Source: Phlyctochytrium arcticum (taxonomy: Eukaryota; Chytridiomycota; Chytridiomycetes; Chytridiales; Chytridiaceae). From it: 64,000 nucleotides of DNA. Both the position numbers and the translations under genes were made by a program. Below the pieces are notes generated by a model. The model was not told where the DNA came from, searched no databases, and saw only the letters and a program-made list of their open reading frames with translations. The DNA lies in contig JAHLKI010000008.1 of the NCBI GenBank assembly GCA_025602905.1, positions 868,001 to 932,000 on the forward strand. Reading direction: 5' to 3'. Shown piece after piece: positions 1 through 11,331 of the stretch (positions within the stretch are counted from its first letter, which is position 1; every line of letters starts with the position of its first letter).

Positions 1-1183
1 CACTGTTGAGTTGCGGATCTATCATACAGTCGTGCTCGTGACCCCACAAGATCAAGTTGAGAAACTCATCCAGGAAATTCTCGGGTATATAGTTAGTGTG
101 CCCATGAGCAACCCTGAGAATCGCATTCTGTTCAGTTGGTCTGGACATGTGCATGAACGGTAGCAAACACCCACCGGTTCTGATGAATAACCATCAGATT
201 GAACCAATCGTCCGTGTTCTCGGCGGGACGGTACATTCGAACTTTCTTTCGCTGGAATGTCCGATGCAGACGTTCATCCCGAATGTTGCCAAGGCCGTAG
301 AGAGCCAGTTTGCTTGAACCTTTCTGGAGCAAAATGGGCTTGATATTGATATCGTCTACCTCAACCTGCTTCCCAAAGTAATTGACAAGTCCGGCCACAC
401 TCAGCAAATCAAGTGCGCAAAGGCCTCCATCCTAATTTGGATCGTTAGATGGTCAACCCAATATACCTTTTGCACGGTACATACCCCTGTTGGATCATCG
501 TGGTTTCCGTGTATCGAAAAAACAGGAATACCAATGTTATAGTTCGGATCTTGATAGTTCACCGTTCCAAACCTGTGAGGTAACGTATTAGCCATGTAAT
601 GTTTTCAAAATAAACAAAGCAGATCGGCCGACCTGTCGTTGAAGTTTTCTTTCTGATCGCTAAGGAAAGCCAGTTTGCACGGACGTTCACCCAAGCAGTA
701 CTGTCTAAGGAGTGTCATGGTTGTGTGCATACATCTTCTCGATGGTTTGTTGTCGTGGAAGAGGTCTCCTCCCAAGAGGAGCATGTCCACCTACGTTCCG
801 GGGAATACTTGAGCTAACTGAACATTCCGTAGCTCTGTAGAGAAAATAACCTCATTCGCCTGGGCCTGCTTCAGGATTTCCTCAAAGGCATCGTAAGAGT
901 CGGTTCCTCGTATAGGATCTTTCTCCATGTATCCAATGTGATTGTCGGTCGCAATTAGGATCTTGAAGGTGTCTGCGTCCGGATCAAGGCTCTCGTCATC
1001 TTCGTCTGATCCAGCAGATTTCCTGCCCTCGTCCAGACCATCTTGACTGCCATTTTCCTCTGCTTCCTGCTCTGAATTGCGCTGTCTACGGTCCACCATT
1101 TCGCTGGTTTTGGGAACTGGAAACGCGGAGTTTCCCAAATCTTGGAATTCAACCTCGCGAGTCATGTTCATTTGCGTTGCCAT
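1..1183 (-). CDS. MRE11: MRE11 double-strand-break repair nuclease, 5' part (gene runs off the left edge)
   Basis: Mre11 is the Mn-dependent nuclease of the Mre11-Rad50-Nbs1/Xrs2 complex, acting in the nucleus on DNA breaks and telomeres. The phosphoesterase motifs appear in order across several exons: DNHIGY (residues about 80-85), [24 protein letters not shown] and, next to the window edge, WGHEHDC, so all metal ligands of this part are present. The chosen start is the ATG at 1183 (MATQMN); it gives an acidic leader of about 70 residues, which is longer than usual. An in-frame ATG slightly upstream cannot be excluded. At least four short introns break the gene; the first lies near 791-850. 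The C-terminal DNA-binding region is outside the window. It is divergent from the bL34m gene, with about 255 bp between starts. Confidence 0.95.
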
Positions 1184-1438
1184 AACATCCCGCAGATGAT
1201 GAGAGTTCTCAAACTCGAAATTTGTCAAATTGACAGACAGAAGAATCCTAAACGCTCCCAAGCATGTCAATCAACTCACTAACAGCAAGCCTTCGGCGGC
1301 TGTCGATCGGTACCAGTTCTCTACCAACTGCTCGTCGGGCAAACAAATTGCGCAACTTTTGGTAAGTTTGTTTTACACTTCTGGCTGCTGCCTATTGTCT
1401 AACGGCTCGTGTTCAGTTCAACTATAAACCGGACGGCC

Positions 1439-1751
1439 ATGCGCACGCCATCGGCACTATCTCGCAACTATCCCCTTTCCACCGTTATCAACAGGTACCC
1501 AGTTTGAAAACTCAGTTAGATGTGGATTTTTCTCTGACTCTCTTGATAGTACAACCTTCTCCAAACCTGCCATGTCTCCCACCTTCCTTGCACCAATGCA
1601 AACCCGTTTTGTCACCTACGGAAACGAGTACCAACCGAGTAATCTGAAGCGGAAGCGAAGGCATGGTTTCCTGAAGCGAACCAAGACGCTTGCTGGGCGA
1701 AAGATTTTGAAACGACGGATGATGAAGGGACGCAAATATCTGTCGCGGTAG
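1439..1751 (+). CDS. MRPL34: mitochondrial ribosomal protein bL34m
   Basis: This is a protein of the mitochondrial large ribosomal subunit. Two exons (1439-1494 and 1550-1751) join in frame to 85 residues. The first about 40 residues look like a presequence (Arg, Ser and Thr, no acids). The C-terminal half has the compact basic L34 signature: [13 protein letters not shown], then [16 protein letters not shown] and a basic tail. The size fits the family once the presequence is removed. The start is the first ATG that gives a targeting peptide, and the 55-nt intron has a normal GT-AG. It shares an intergenic promoter region with MRE11. Confidence 0.93.
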
Positions 1752-1886
1752 AAGAGAACGACATGCATTGTTTATCTAATGTGCAGTAGTGCTCAAGCCA
1801 GGAGCATCTCGGTTTCATATTAAATTATTCACTTCCAAAAATTTGCGATGGTATTGTAGCAGAGGGGATAGTGTGGGTGATTAAAA

Positions 1887-3153
1887 TCACCATGGACAAG
1901 CAGCTGGAAGCTGGGATCGTCGGTCCGGACTGGGGGAGGTGTTGCGTGGCGGTTTTGCCGCTCCATACACCCGTTTCAAGCCACGCACTGGACTGTCCAA
2001 CATAGGCTCTGGCGATGTTGTAGGCTTGCGGTCAGACCGAGAATTTGAGCTCTTCTTCTCCTTATCCTTCTTTCGCTTGGCTCGGCCATCACTTTCTGGG
2101 ATATCCTTCTTGGACTTTTTCTTTTTCGAACTTGAGGAGGGGTTGGCATACAGTTGGTCCAATGTCATCCCTCGGTCTGCAGCAAGTCCCTCTAGACGGG
2201 ATACGTAATGCGACAAGCTGTTGTCATCGTAGTTGTCAATATCCAGGCCGGGATCGTACTTTTCGTCGAAGAATTTGTCCAGGCGGGAGGATCCCACGTC
2301 TCCTCTACCCCGCTTGACCACGACCTTTTGAAGCGTGGGGATCCCGGTGTCTGTGCTTGGTTTCTTCTCGCTCTTCGCGGCTCCTTTTAGAAAAGATGAT
2401 GCGTGGGGCGACTCCAGTGGTGACCGGGACCGTGACCTCCTTTCCCGGCGTTTTTTGCGAGTGGTACTACTTCGATCTTTGCGAGTACGACCCTCATCTT
2501 CTACATTATCAGCCGCCGTCTTTTTCGTACTAGCACTACAAGCCTGATCGCTCTCCCTGCTATCTTCCCTAGCCGAACGGCGCGAATTCATAGAACGGTC
2601 TTCCTCATGGCGTGATGACGTTTTGCGAGGATGATGGGGTGGGGATCGGGAGCGTTCCCGGTGCAAGCTCTCCCAGCGCTGTTCCGCCTCCTGCCTCTCC
2701 TTCCGCAACAAGGCATCATTATGTGCATCCGTACTGCGAATCACATTGGCAAGGAAGCGCGTGTTGGGCTTTGGCAACCTGCCGCGACCGATTAGTTCTT
2801 TGGAACACAAAGTCGTCCAAATGTGACCGGCTTACTTGTTCCGGGAGAGATACGCCCCAAGGCCGATCTCACTGTATCTTTTGTTTGCAGCAGCCGCCTC
2901 CTCAACAATCTTTTGTGCAATGTATCGGTCAAGCTCTTCATCGGGTATATCTGATGGAATTCCGCCGGCCGCCTATCAAATGATTAAATAACTGCAATTT
3001 CACCAGGAGATTACGGTAGGAACATACAGCTCTCGTCAAACTTGACACTACAGATTGAAGCCCACCGGGAGTTGCTCTAGAGGGCACTGAACTTGAAGTC
3101 GCTACGGCCGCTGGGTGGGTTGGCCCGCTCTTTCTTGACTTTTTGGAAGCCAT
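1887..3153 (-). CDS. Ser/Arg-rich conserved nuclear protein, probably RNA processing
   Basis: Three exons (3153-3028, 2972-2836, 2778-1887) join in frame to roughly 385 residues. The N-terminal third contains an ordered block with PDEELDRYIAQKI and then LPKPNTRFLANVIRSTD, a pattern I associate with conserved fungal nuclear proteins but cannot name. The middle is rich in Arg/Ser and Lys (RRSRSRSPLES), as in splicing and mRNA-processing factors. A second ordered patch, GSSRLDKFFDEKYDPGLDI, is followed by a Lys/Ser tail. No catalytic motif or classical RRM is visible. A nuclear RNA-processing role is inferred from composition only. It is convergent with bL34m and divergent from COA1. Confidence 0.75.
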
Positions 3154-3428
3154 TTGCTTCCCTTCACTTGCACGTCCACTCGAGCCTTTCCACCATAACT
3201 TTTGTTCCCAACTCGACACCAAGGGTACGAATGACAAGCTGAGCGCCTATGTTTTGAATAAGACTATGTTCTTTTGGATAACGGCACTTTGTCGTCGAAG
3301 TTCTATAGCAATTTTCAAACTTCAAATTTGAAATGACATCCCACAGTCACGTGTCGCTCGCTCTCCGAATCGCCGAATCGGCCGAATCTCAGTTCCCAAC
3401 GTAAAACAGTGACTTACACATCCAAGAC

Positions 3429-3824
3429 ATGTCTAGCATACGTCGTCTCTTTTCTCCTCGCTCCCCATACCCTTACCTGGCACTTGCTTCGGTCGGACTG
3501 GGTTGGTGGGGTCAGATCGCTTTCAAGGGCATTAATTCACAGAAAGCAAATGCCGGAATAACAAAGGCAGTTCTCTATCACATTCGACACGACGATGGCG
3601 CTCGTGCGCTGCTGGGCGAAAATATTCACCATGACGAACGAAAGCACCCAAGCGTCAAGGGAGATGTGAACATGATGAAGGGGCGCGCGGACTTTGATTA
3701 TGTGGTTGAGGGCAGCAAAAGCTTGGGCACGGTTCATTACAGTGGAGCACGGAACGGCACCGAATGGACGAGCAATGCGTTCACAATAACAACACCAAGT
3801 GGCCAGAAGCTTGAATACCCATAA
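3429..3824 (+). CDS. COA1: cytochrome c oxidase assembly factor Coa1 family
   Basis: Coa1 proteins sit in the mitochondrial inner membrane and help assemble Cox1 into complex IV. This is a single-exon gene of 131 residues. There is an Arg/Ser-rich N-terminus, one membrane segment around residues 14-33 (PYLALASVGLGWWGQIAF) and the soluble Coa1 domain. The family pattern is visible: ALLGENI, then KGDVNMMKGRADFDYVVEG and a GTVHYSGARN strand. Length and topology match family members. The start is the first ATG and gives a plausible matrix-targeting leader. It is divergent from the SR-rich gene, with about 275 bp between starts. Confidence 0.88.
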   Translation: MSSIRRLFSPRSPYPYLALASVGLGWWGQIAFKGINSQKANAGITKAVLYHIRHDDGARALLGENIHHDERKHPSVKGDVNMMKGRADFDYVVEGSKSLGTVHYSGARNGTEWTSNAFTITTPSGQKLEYP

Positions 3825-4280
3825 ACCCTTCCCTTCCCGTTTCGAGCGGATACTACAAAATCTTGCCATTGATCCCTGCCCTTCCATCCCGAATCTATGC
3901 CCCTACGTGACCTACTGCCTCTTTGTCGTCTTCTCAATCGTCTGGATCAAACACTGAGTGGGTTCAACACAAACACCTCCCATTTGCCATCTATATAGAA
4001 TCGCATCTTCAATTTCAACTGTATCATATTGTGAATATACCACGATGAGGTAGATTGTGCAGCAGTCTCTGCAAGTAGCGTTCGGTGCTTGACTCCGACA
4101 GTAAAGATAAAGGGTAGGATTGGTTGCAGAAACTCCCGAGTCGTACGTCTTTGATAATCTCATGTATTTGAATAATGCACACTATTGTTTCTCTTTTCGA
4201 AAAATGAATTGCTCTCCCTTTCGCGCTCCCTTTGGTTGCCATTCTCCCTGAACGCAAAGTTAGGTATTGCGACAAGATAA

Positions 4281-4610
4281 CTACCGACGTTCAAATCTTA
4301 CAATCAATTGTGAGCATCCCACGTAAACCGCCAGAGGAATCGCAAAGGTCAGCATCAGGCCGATACGGGCCGTCCGTCGGTTGAGTCTGTAGTGGGTATG
4401 GGTGTTCTCTTTCATGTGGTACCATTTCTCTGCGATATAGAACATAAGTAAAACAACAGTGCCAAAGTGTTTGCCATCCCAGGGAATTACCAATAGCAGG
4501 GTCCGTCTGAAAGACGAGAGGAAGGAACTTAGGGTGAGTCCTATGCTCCAGATATAGAATGTAAACATTGAAATTACCAGGACCGCTGGGTATTTGCCTC
4601 CTCCTGCCAT
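4281..4610 (-). CDS. small multi-pass membrane protein, unknown
   Basis: A 109-residue open frame starting [10 protein letters not shown]. Hydrophobic stretches lie at about residues 8-33, 50-62 and 86-104, suggesting two or three membrane passes, with a basic and His-rich loop ([17 protein letters not shown]) between the last two. The open frame extends upstream to 4973, but that part overlaps the PRP16 5' region and has no hydrophobic or conserved character, so I chose the internal ATG. A possible 61-nt intron inside the frame was considered, but removing it breaks the frame. I do not recognise the family. It is divergent from PRP16. Confidence 0.6.
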   Translation of the reverse strand: MAGGGKYPAVLVISMFTFYIWSIGLTLSSFLSSFRRTLLLVIPWDGKHFGTVVLLMFYIAEKWYHMKENTHTHYRLNRRTARIGLMLTFAIPLAVYVGCSQLIVRFERR

Positions 4611-4833
4611 CTTGTTTGGTTGCAGTGAAAGATTTGCCGGCGACAGCAACAATTGTGATGTCCTGGTCGGATGCCCAGATTCTCGAATCACGAAGATGGC
4701 ACAGTCATGTTTGCTGGAAGCTTGCGCAGTCATGCAACTCCAGTGGGTCTTGAAGTTTGGGCAATTCTCGAAGTCATTGAGAGCAACCAGCTCTCCAGAA
4801 TCTGTCCACACAGTTAGGTTATCTGGCTGGATA

Positions 4834-7800
4834 ATGTCCGGTAAAGGGCGGGATGCACCGGAAGGCTTTGTGGCGGATATAGTACCCGATCGGCTAGAAA
4901 GCTCAACTCCCAAGCATGGTGGACTGCTGATTCGACCTGGTAAAAGTGCGGACGGAGAGCGCCATGTATTCAAGGCTCCAGAACCGAAAGCATCAAGCTT
5001 GGGACTCGATAAACTCGCAGCTCAAAAGCGCGCGGAGCGGGAAGCCAAGGAAGAAGCCAGTGGAGATGGTTCATTGAAACGAATGAAATTAAACAACAGC
5101 GGGGATGACGATCGATTCAAGCGTCCAGCTGAACCCAGATTCCGAAACAAAGGCCCCGAGACACCGTCGTTTGGAGGAGGTGTATCGGATGCGGCATGGG
5201 AGCGGCTGGGTCAGCATCGGAAGGAGAAGGAACGTTTCCGCTCTGGAGGATTGCACTTATCATCAAAGAACCGAAATGGTGACAAGCCAGACAGAGCAGA
5301 GGGATTCTCTGCGAATTCTCGTTCACGCGATCGAAATGGATCTACCCCGAAGCGTAGTGAATGGGAAATGACCCCGGCTCGAAGTGCTGGAGGGCTTACC
5401 CCGCGTACCGTTGGACGTGACGGCAAGGGTGGGATGGGATCCAGTGACTGGGAGTTTGCAACCCCGCGAGTGATTTCGACATCATACGATGACAATCTTG
5501 GTCCGCCCGAGGACGGCTATGGTGAATGGGAAGCTGAGCAGACGCGCTTGGATCGTGACTGGTACAATATGGAAGAAAGCGGAACCATGGACGATACTTC
5601 AAGCAACCAAATAGAGTATGATGAATACTATCGCAAGAAGGAGGAAGATTTGGCGAAACAGCAGGTCAAACGCTTGTCAGCCAGACAAGCGCAATTCAAT
5701 CGGGACAATGATTTGTGGGAAACCAATCGGATGTTGACTAGTGGTGTGGTTCAACGTCGGGAAGCGGACACGGACTTTGACGACGATAATGAAGCGCGTG
5801 TTCATGTTCTCGTTCGAGATCTGAAGCCGCCATTCCTGGACGGTAAAATGGTCTTTACGAAGCAGTTGGACCCTGTTCAGTCAGTCCGCGATCCTACAGC
5901 AGATTTGGCCGTCGTAGCCCGAAACGGCAGTAAACTGGTGCGGGAAAAACGGGAGCAGCAGGAGAGGGTTAAGGCCGCAAAAGCGCTTCAACTAGCAGGC
6001 ACGAATCTTGGTAACATCATGGGAGTTGCCAAGCCGAAAGAAGATGCCGCAGACACTGGCGGGGACGAATCAAGGGGGGAGTCGCAATTTGCTTCACACA
6101 TGAAAGAGCAAAATCAAGCTGTCAGTTCATTCGCCATGACAAAAACTTTGCGGGAGCAGCGAGAGTATCTGCCCGTCTTTTCGGTGCGCGAAGAGCTTCT
6201 GCAAGTTGTTCGCGAGAATCAGATTGTGGTTATTGTGGGAGAAACGGGATCGGGTAAAACGACGCAACTTACCCAATACCTACATGAGGATGGATATACC
6301 AAACATGGACGCGTCGGATGCACGCAGCCACGTCGTGTCGCGGCCATGTCCGTTGCGAAGCGTGTCAGTGAAGAAATGGAATGTAAACTAGGAAGCACAG
6401 TTGGATATGCCATTCGTTTTGAAGACTGTACTACTTCTGAGACTGCCATCAAGTACATGACCGATGGTGTGTTGTTGCGTGAATGCCTGAATACCCCGTA
6501 TCTGGAGCAGTACAGCTGTATTGTCATGGACGAGGCCCACGAGCGGGCCCTCTATACCGATGTATTGATGGGGCTCATCAAGCGCATCTTAACTCGCCGA
6601 CGGGATATGAAGCTGATCGTCACGTCTGCAACCATGAATGCAGAAAAATTCTCTGAATTTTTTGGTAATGTTCCCATCTTCAATATACCCGGGCGAACCT
6701 TCCCTGTGGATGTCATGTTTAGCAAAAATCCTTGTGAGGATTATGTGGATGCGGCGGTGAAGCAGGTCTTGGCTATACATCTCGGTCATCCCCAGGGAGA
6801 TATATTGGTTTTCATGACGGGTCAGGAGGATATCGAAGTTACATGTCAGGTTATCGCCGGTATGGGACATTGTTATATTTCTGCACGAAAATCGATTCTG
6901 ATTCTGTTTTTCCATTCTACAGAACGACTTGAACAGCTTGATGACCCTAAACCATTGTCAATTCTGCCAATTTATTCCCAACTTCCTGCTGACTTGCAAG
7001 CCAAAATTTTCCAGCGATCTGCAGACAACTCGAGAAAAGTTATTGTTGCCACTAATATCGCAGAAACATCACTTACAGGTTGGTTTATGAATTTTTGGTT
7101 CTTCTTGGCAGGAGGTGCGACTCACTTTATTTATAGTCGACGGTATCATGTATGTGGTGGATACCGGGTACAGTAAGCTGAAAGTCTATAATCCCAAAAT
7201 CGGCATGGACGCGTTGCAGATCACTCCAATCAGTCAAGCAAACGCTAATCAGCGTTCTGGACGAGCTGGACGTACTGGCGCAGGGTAAGAATGACACTAC
7301 AAAAAGGTCCTTGTGAAATTTTATGCTAATAGCAGTGTAGAATGGCATATCGGCTGTATACAGAGCCAGCTTTTCGCCAGGAAATGTTCCCAAACAATAT
7401 CCCCGAAATTCAGCGAACCAATCTGGCTAACGTGGTGCTGCTGCTAAAATCTTTGGGAGTTGAAAACACACTCAATTTCGACTTTATGGATCCTCCACCA
7501 CAGGTCAGTATCATCGCTTCAAATGAGACATGCACCTGTTAAAAGACATTTTAGGACAATATCTTGAACTCTATGTATCAACTGTGGATTCTTGGTGCTT
7601 TGGACAACACTGGAGACCTGACTAGGATGGGGCGAACAATGGTGGAGTTCCCGTTGGACCCATCGTTATCCAAAATGTTGATCACTGCGGAAGCATTGGG
7701 GTGTTCGGAAGAAGTCCTGGTATGTTATTGACGGAGGCCACTTTGTTTCCTGTGACTCAAACTTGTGAACCAAGACTATCGTATCAATGTTGTCCGTACC

Positions 7801-8728
7801 GACTATCTTTTACCGGCCAAAGGAGCGTGCAGAAGAATCCGACGCAGCGCGTGAAAAGTTCTTTGTCGGGGAAAGTGATCATCTCACTTTACTGCATGTG
7901 TACACACAGTGGAAAGTTAACGGGTATGTGTGTACCGCTAAATGCAGATGCCGGTCATCGATTACTAAAAGAGTTCCGCACAGATACCGGGACAGTTGGT
8001 GTATAGAACACTTTGTTCATCCCAAGGCGCTGCGTAAAGCCCGTGAGGTGCGAACGCAACTGACAGATATTATGAAGTCACAGCGAATGTCCATTTTGTC
8101 GTGTGGGAATGATTGGGATGTCATCCGGTTAGTTTTTACAGAAAACATTTTACAGAAAAAATTTCATATGCAGCGTGGTCTGACATTTCATTCCAGAAAA
8201 TGTATTTGCTCCGCCTACTTTCACCAGTCAGCACGATCAAAAGGTATCGGGGAATACGTCAACATGCGAAACGGCATGCCGTGTCATCTGCATCCGACGA
8301 GTGCACTGTACGGCCGCGGATTTACGCCAGATTACATTGTGTATCACGAGCTGGTGATGACTTCAAAAGAGTACATGCAATGTGTTACCGCGGTGGATGC
8401 GCAGTGGTTGGCAGAACTGGGACCCATGTTCTTCAGCTTGAAGGAGAAAGGGTTTAGTCACACGGTATGTTCTTTATAGATGGCACTCTCTGCGACAGCT
8501 GTACTCACTAGAATTCTTTTGTAGGATCGCCGGAGACAAGATCGTCATGATCTGCAAAATATGGAAGAGGAGCTTCGACTCGCATCTGAAAAGCGAACTC
8601 AGGAAGGTCTCGCTGCGATGGTGCCTTTAACGCCACGTTCAATAATTGCAACTCCGGGTGCCCGAGTGCCATCCACGCCGCGTCGAGATCCTGGAACTCC
8701 TGCTACACGGCGTAGATTTGGGCTCTAG
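4834..8728 (+). CDS. PRP16: DEAH-box splicing helicase Prp16/DHX38
   Basis: Prp16 is the spliceosomal ATPase that drives remodelling after the first transesterification and allows second-step catalysis. Nine exons (4834-6859, 6923-7078, 7137-7284, 7341-7503, 7555-7719, 7775-7923, 7984-8127, 8197-8464, 8525-8728) join in frame to 1140 residues, close to human DHX38. The N-terminus has the Prp16-specific [17 protein letters not shown] block and an RS/RD-rich region. The helicase core shows [10 protein letters not shown] (residue about 469), DEAH (about 566), a SAT motif, NIAETSLT and [15 protein letters not shown], followed by the HA2/OB part with HPTSALYG. The first intron (6860-6922) is 63 nt and open in all three phases of reading through, so retention would not stop translation. 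The start was chosen at MSGKGRD because nothing conserved lies upstream. Confidence 0.96.
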
Positions 8729-8902
8729 CCGGTAAAAGTCTGCCACATGATGCCACATGATGCCAATGCCTTTGTAAATAGTTTTTGAAGAGTATTTCCT
8801 CTTTATGATATGTAGACATTTATGCAGAAGATACTATTTAAAATTAAATGTGCGCACTTCGCACAACTGAAGAAAAAATGTTGCAGGAATGGACTCGTGC
8901 CT

Positions 8903-10295
8903 CTACTTTTTTAATAAGTGCAACGGAGCGTCAGCAGCGACCACCGCTTGTTTCCCTCCGATTGTACCAACACCTCCTGGAGGCAACAAAATTAGTTTAC
9001 ATGCGTAACAAAGCTTGTTAAACGACGTACCCTGAGTTCCAAATGTGGTCCATGATCTGACATTGTCCTTCGGCTCAATTGTCGCCCAGCTGATTCCGTT
9101 GGCCTTGCGAAGTACAACCTCGATCTTGGTCGACAGCATCTCATACTTGCTCGCCGCTGGATCAATAGGTTGCGACAATGGTGTGTGGAACTTCGCGAAT
9201 TTGCCGTCGAGGAACTTAATGTCAACCTTGAGCTATTAAAAGTTGAGTTTAATAAACAAACACGCCGATTTGAGAAACCGAGGAAGGCTACCTCATCGTT
9301 GGTGAATACAACGCGGGTCTCTTCTTTGTTGATTTTCTTTGCGAAAATGGAGATGATGACGGTTGTTTGTGTCTGGTACCAGTCATGGCGACATTGCACC
9401 TCCGTTGGCCCCGTAGCCTGCCAGTCCGATTAGCGTTTGTTGGAAGATAGCGGTCTGCTTTATGATAAAGAACACACATTAGGTTCGGTGAAGCGGTGCT
9501 TCCCTGTCTTACACCCCTTGATCTTGAGGAACTCGTCAAATTCCAGAACTTTACGGCTGCAACAAGACCATCCCTGCGAGCATAATCAAAAACTCTATAA
9601 CTTGACATTGAATATGTCGTTCCTACTGACCTTGCTGCCTTCATGGAAAACGGCCTGACCTGGGTGGAAGTGGCAATCTTCCGTTCTTGATGCTTCTCCT
9701 TCGTATGTCTTGCCGCACCCATTTCGCTTGCATTTCTCACCGACGGTAATAGTCGCATCGGCAGCATCATGCAAATCTTCTTCCTTCACTACTTCCTTCG
9801 CTTCTTCGGCTTTTGCTACGAAAAGTGTGTCTTCTTTTGAGGCCGATACAGCGGCCACCGGTGCTGCAGCATTTCCGTAGACTTCCACTCCGTTATTATC
9901 AACTTTGGGGGCGGGGACATCGGCGGTTGTTTGCGAAGGTTTGGGAGCCTCCGAAGCAACATCAGTGTGACGGCCGATGGTACATCCAGGGATCTTCAAG
10001 AACTCGTCGAAATCAACAACCTTTTTGGTGCAACAGGACCAGCTCTGCGGCAAAAGATTGTCAGGGTTAGATCAGTTCGGCAAAAAGTCAGACCAAACTT
10101 AAGCATACCTTTAATCCTTCATGAAATACCGGAGCCCCGGCGTGAAATTCACAAGCCGTATCATTGTTGGCCTTCTCGTCATATTCCTTGCCACAACCTG
10201 TATCGGAGCAAGGGAAAGTAAGAAATTGTAGATCGCCAACTCACAAATGGTAAGAAAACGATCTGGCACAAACCTTTGTTTGTACACACGGGCAT
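8903..10295 (-). CDS. CHORD and CS domain co-chaperone (CHORDC1/Rar1-type)
   Basis: These cytosolic zinc proteins bind Hsp90 together with Sgt1. Six introns join exons in frame to about 340 residues. CHORD1 starts at the N-terminus (MPVCTNKGCGKEYDE) and carries its Cys/His ligands through FHAGAPVFHEG, SWSCC and a GCTIGRH end. CHORD2 repeats the pattern: CKRNGCGKTY, CHFHPGQAVFHEG, GWSCCSRKV and GCKTGKHRF. A CS domain follows (CRHDWYQTQTTVIISIFAK to WATIEPKDN). The linker between the CHORDs is Ala/Glu rich. The architecture matches the animal CHORDC1 type rather than plant Rar1, which lacks CS. It is convergent with PRP16 (about 170 bp apart). Confidence 0.94.
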
Positions 10296-10515
10296 AGCTG
10301 TCAGAGCTCCTTTGTATCTTGGGCGGGGTGGTTCTGATCTGTCAACAGCGATGCTGGTCGAGACTCCGAGAGCTGTGACATTGAGGTCAAACCGTAGGTG
10401 GCACAGTACTGAATAATCTCGAAGATTCGAAGTCCGCCGGTTGTCTCAAAAAGACTTTCGACCTGTTTTATAGATCACGCCCACGGCTCCTAATAGCTTT
10501 TGTCGCTTCCTGTCG

Positions 10516-11026
10516 ATGAAGTACGTGCCGTACGAGTCGGAGCTGCAACTCCCTGCCATCGCAAGACTTATCGAGAAGGACCTTTCGGAGCCCTATTCAG
10601 TTTACACGTATCGATACTTTATTCACAACTGGCCTCAACTCTGCCTACTGGCCGTCGATGGTGCCGACAATGAGATTATTGGCGTGATCGTCTGCAAGGC
10701 GGACAAGCATAAAGAGGAATTGCGAGGATACATTGGGATGCTGGCCGTCTCGAAAGAGTACAGAAAACAGAGAATCGGTGTGTTGATGTAGATTTGTTTG
10801 TTTACCCCTCCCGGACCAACCTTTGGCTCCAGGGTCTACGTTGGTGGAAATGGCTGTAGCACGCATGAAGGAGGAAAACGCTCATGAAGTGGTTTTGGAA
10901 ACAGAGGAGACCAACCAGGGAGCTCTGTCTCTGTACCAAAACTTAGGCTTCGTTCGAGACAAGCGATTATGCCGGTACTATCTCAATGGGGTGGATGCCT
11001 TCCGTTTGAAGCTTCGACTGAGGTGA
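10516..11026 (+). CDS. NAA30: N-alpha-acetyltransferase 30 (NatC catalytic subunit, Mak3)
   Basis: Naa30 acetylates N-terminal Met followed by hydrophobic residues, on the ribosome, together with Naa35 and Naa38. Two exons (10516-10777, 10833-11026) give 151 residues, the usual size for fungal Mak3. The GNAT fold is clear: an N-terminal [15 protein letters not shown] strand, [13 protein letters not shown], the acetyl-CoA loop RKQRIGSTLV split by the intron, [19 protein letters not shown], and a C-terminal [20 protein letters not shown]. The start is MKYVPYE. It is divergent from the CHORD gene. Confidence 0.95.
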
Positions 11027-11331
11027 CCTATGCGGCTTCTGCCGATACTTTCCCAATGGAGTCTTTATCTCGACTGAAGTGTCCGCCAAATTACTTGGGA
11101 CAGCTGTAACACATAAGCTGGAAGTCCAAGACCTACTTGGTACTGGACATCAAAAATGGAAGAGCTCCGGTTCCCGATCCACGAAAGGGAAGATTTTCGA
11201 TCCCGGCTTTCAGTCGTCGACCCTTCTGGACTTGAAACCACAATGAGCCCGAAGAGTTTAATAGTGTCAGAAAATAGTGGTAAAATTACCGATACTGTAT
11301 GTAATGTGGCTTAATCAATGTACAATGAGAA
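11027..11331. other. convergent intergenic spacer
   Basis: About 305 bp between the stops of NAA30 and the GOST gene. I see no open frame with coding character and no strong repeat; it probably holds both 3' ends. Confidence 0.6.

Noticed and set aside
1230..1427. 65-residue plus frame between MRE11 and bL34m
   Set aside because: It overlaps the divergent promoter and the MRE11 leader and has no features.
4437..4497. 61-nt intron in the small membrane protein gene (GTAATT to CGCAG)
   Set aside because: Removing it shifts the frame into an early stop, while the unspliced frame stays open with plausible helices.
4611..4973. N-terminal extension of the small membrane protein by 121 residues
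   Set aside because: It overlaps the PRP16 start antisense and has no hydrophobic or conserved character.
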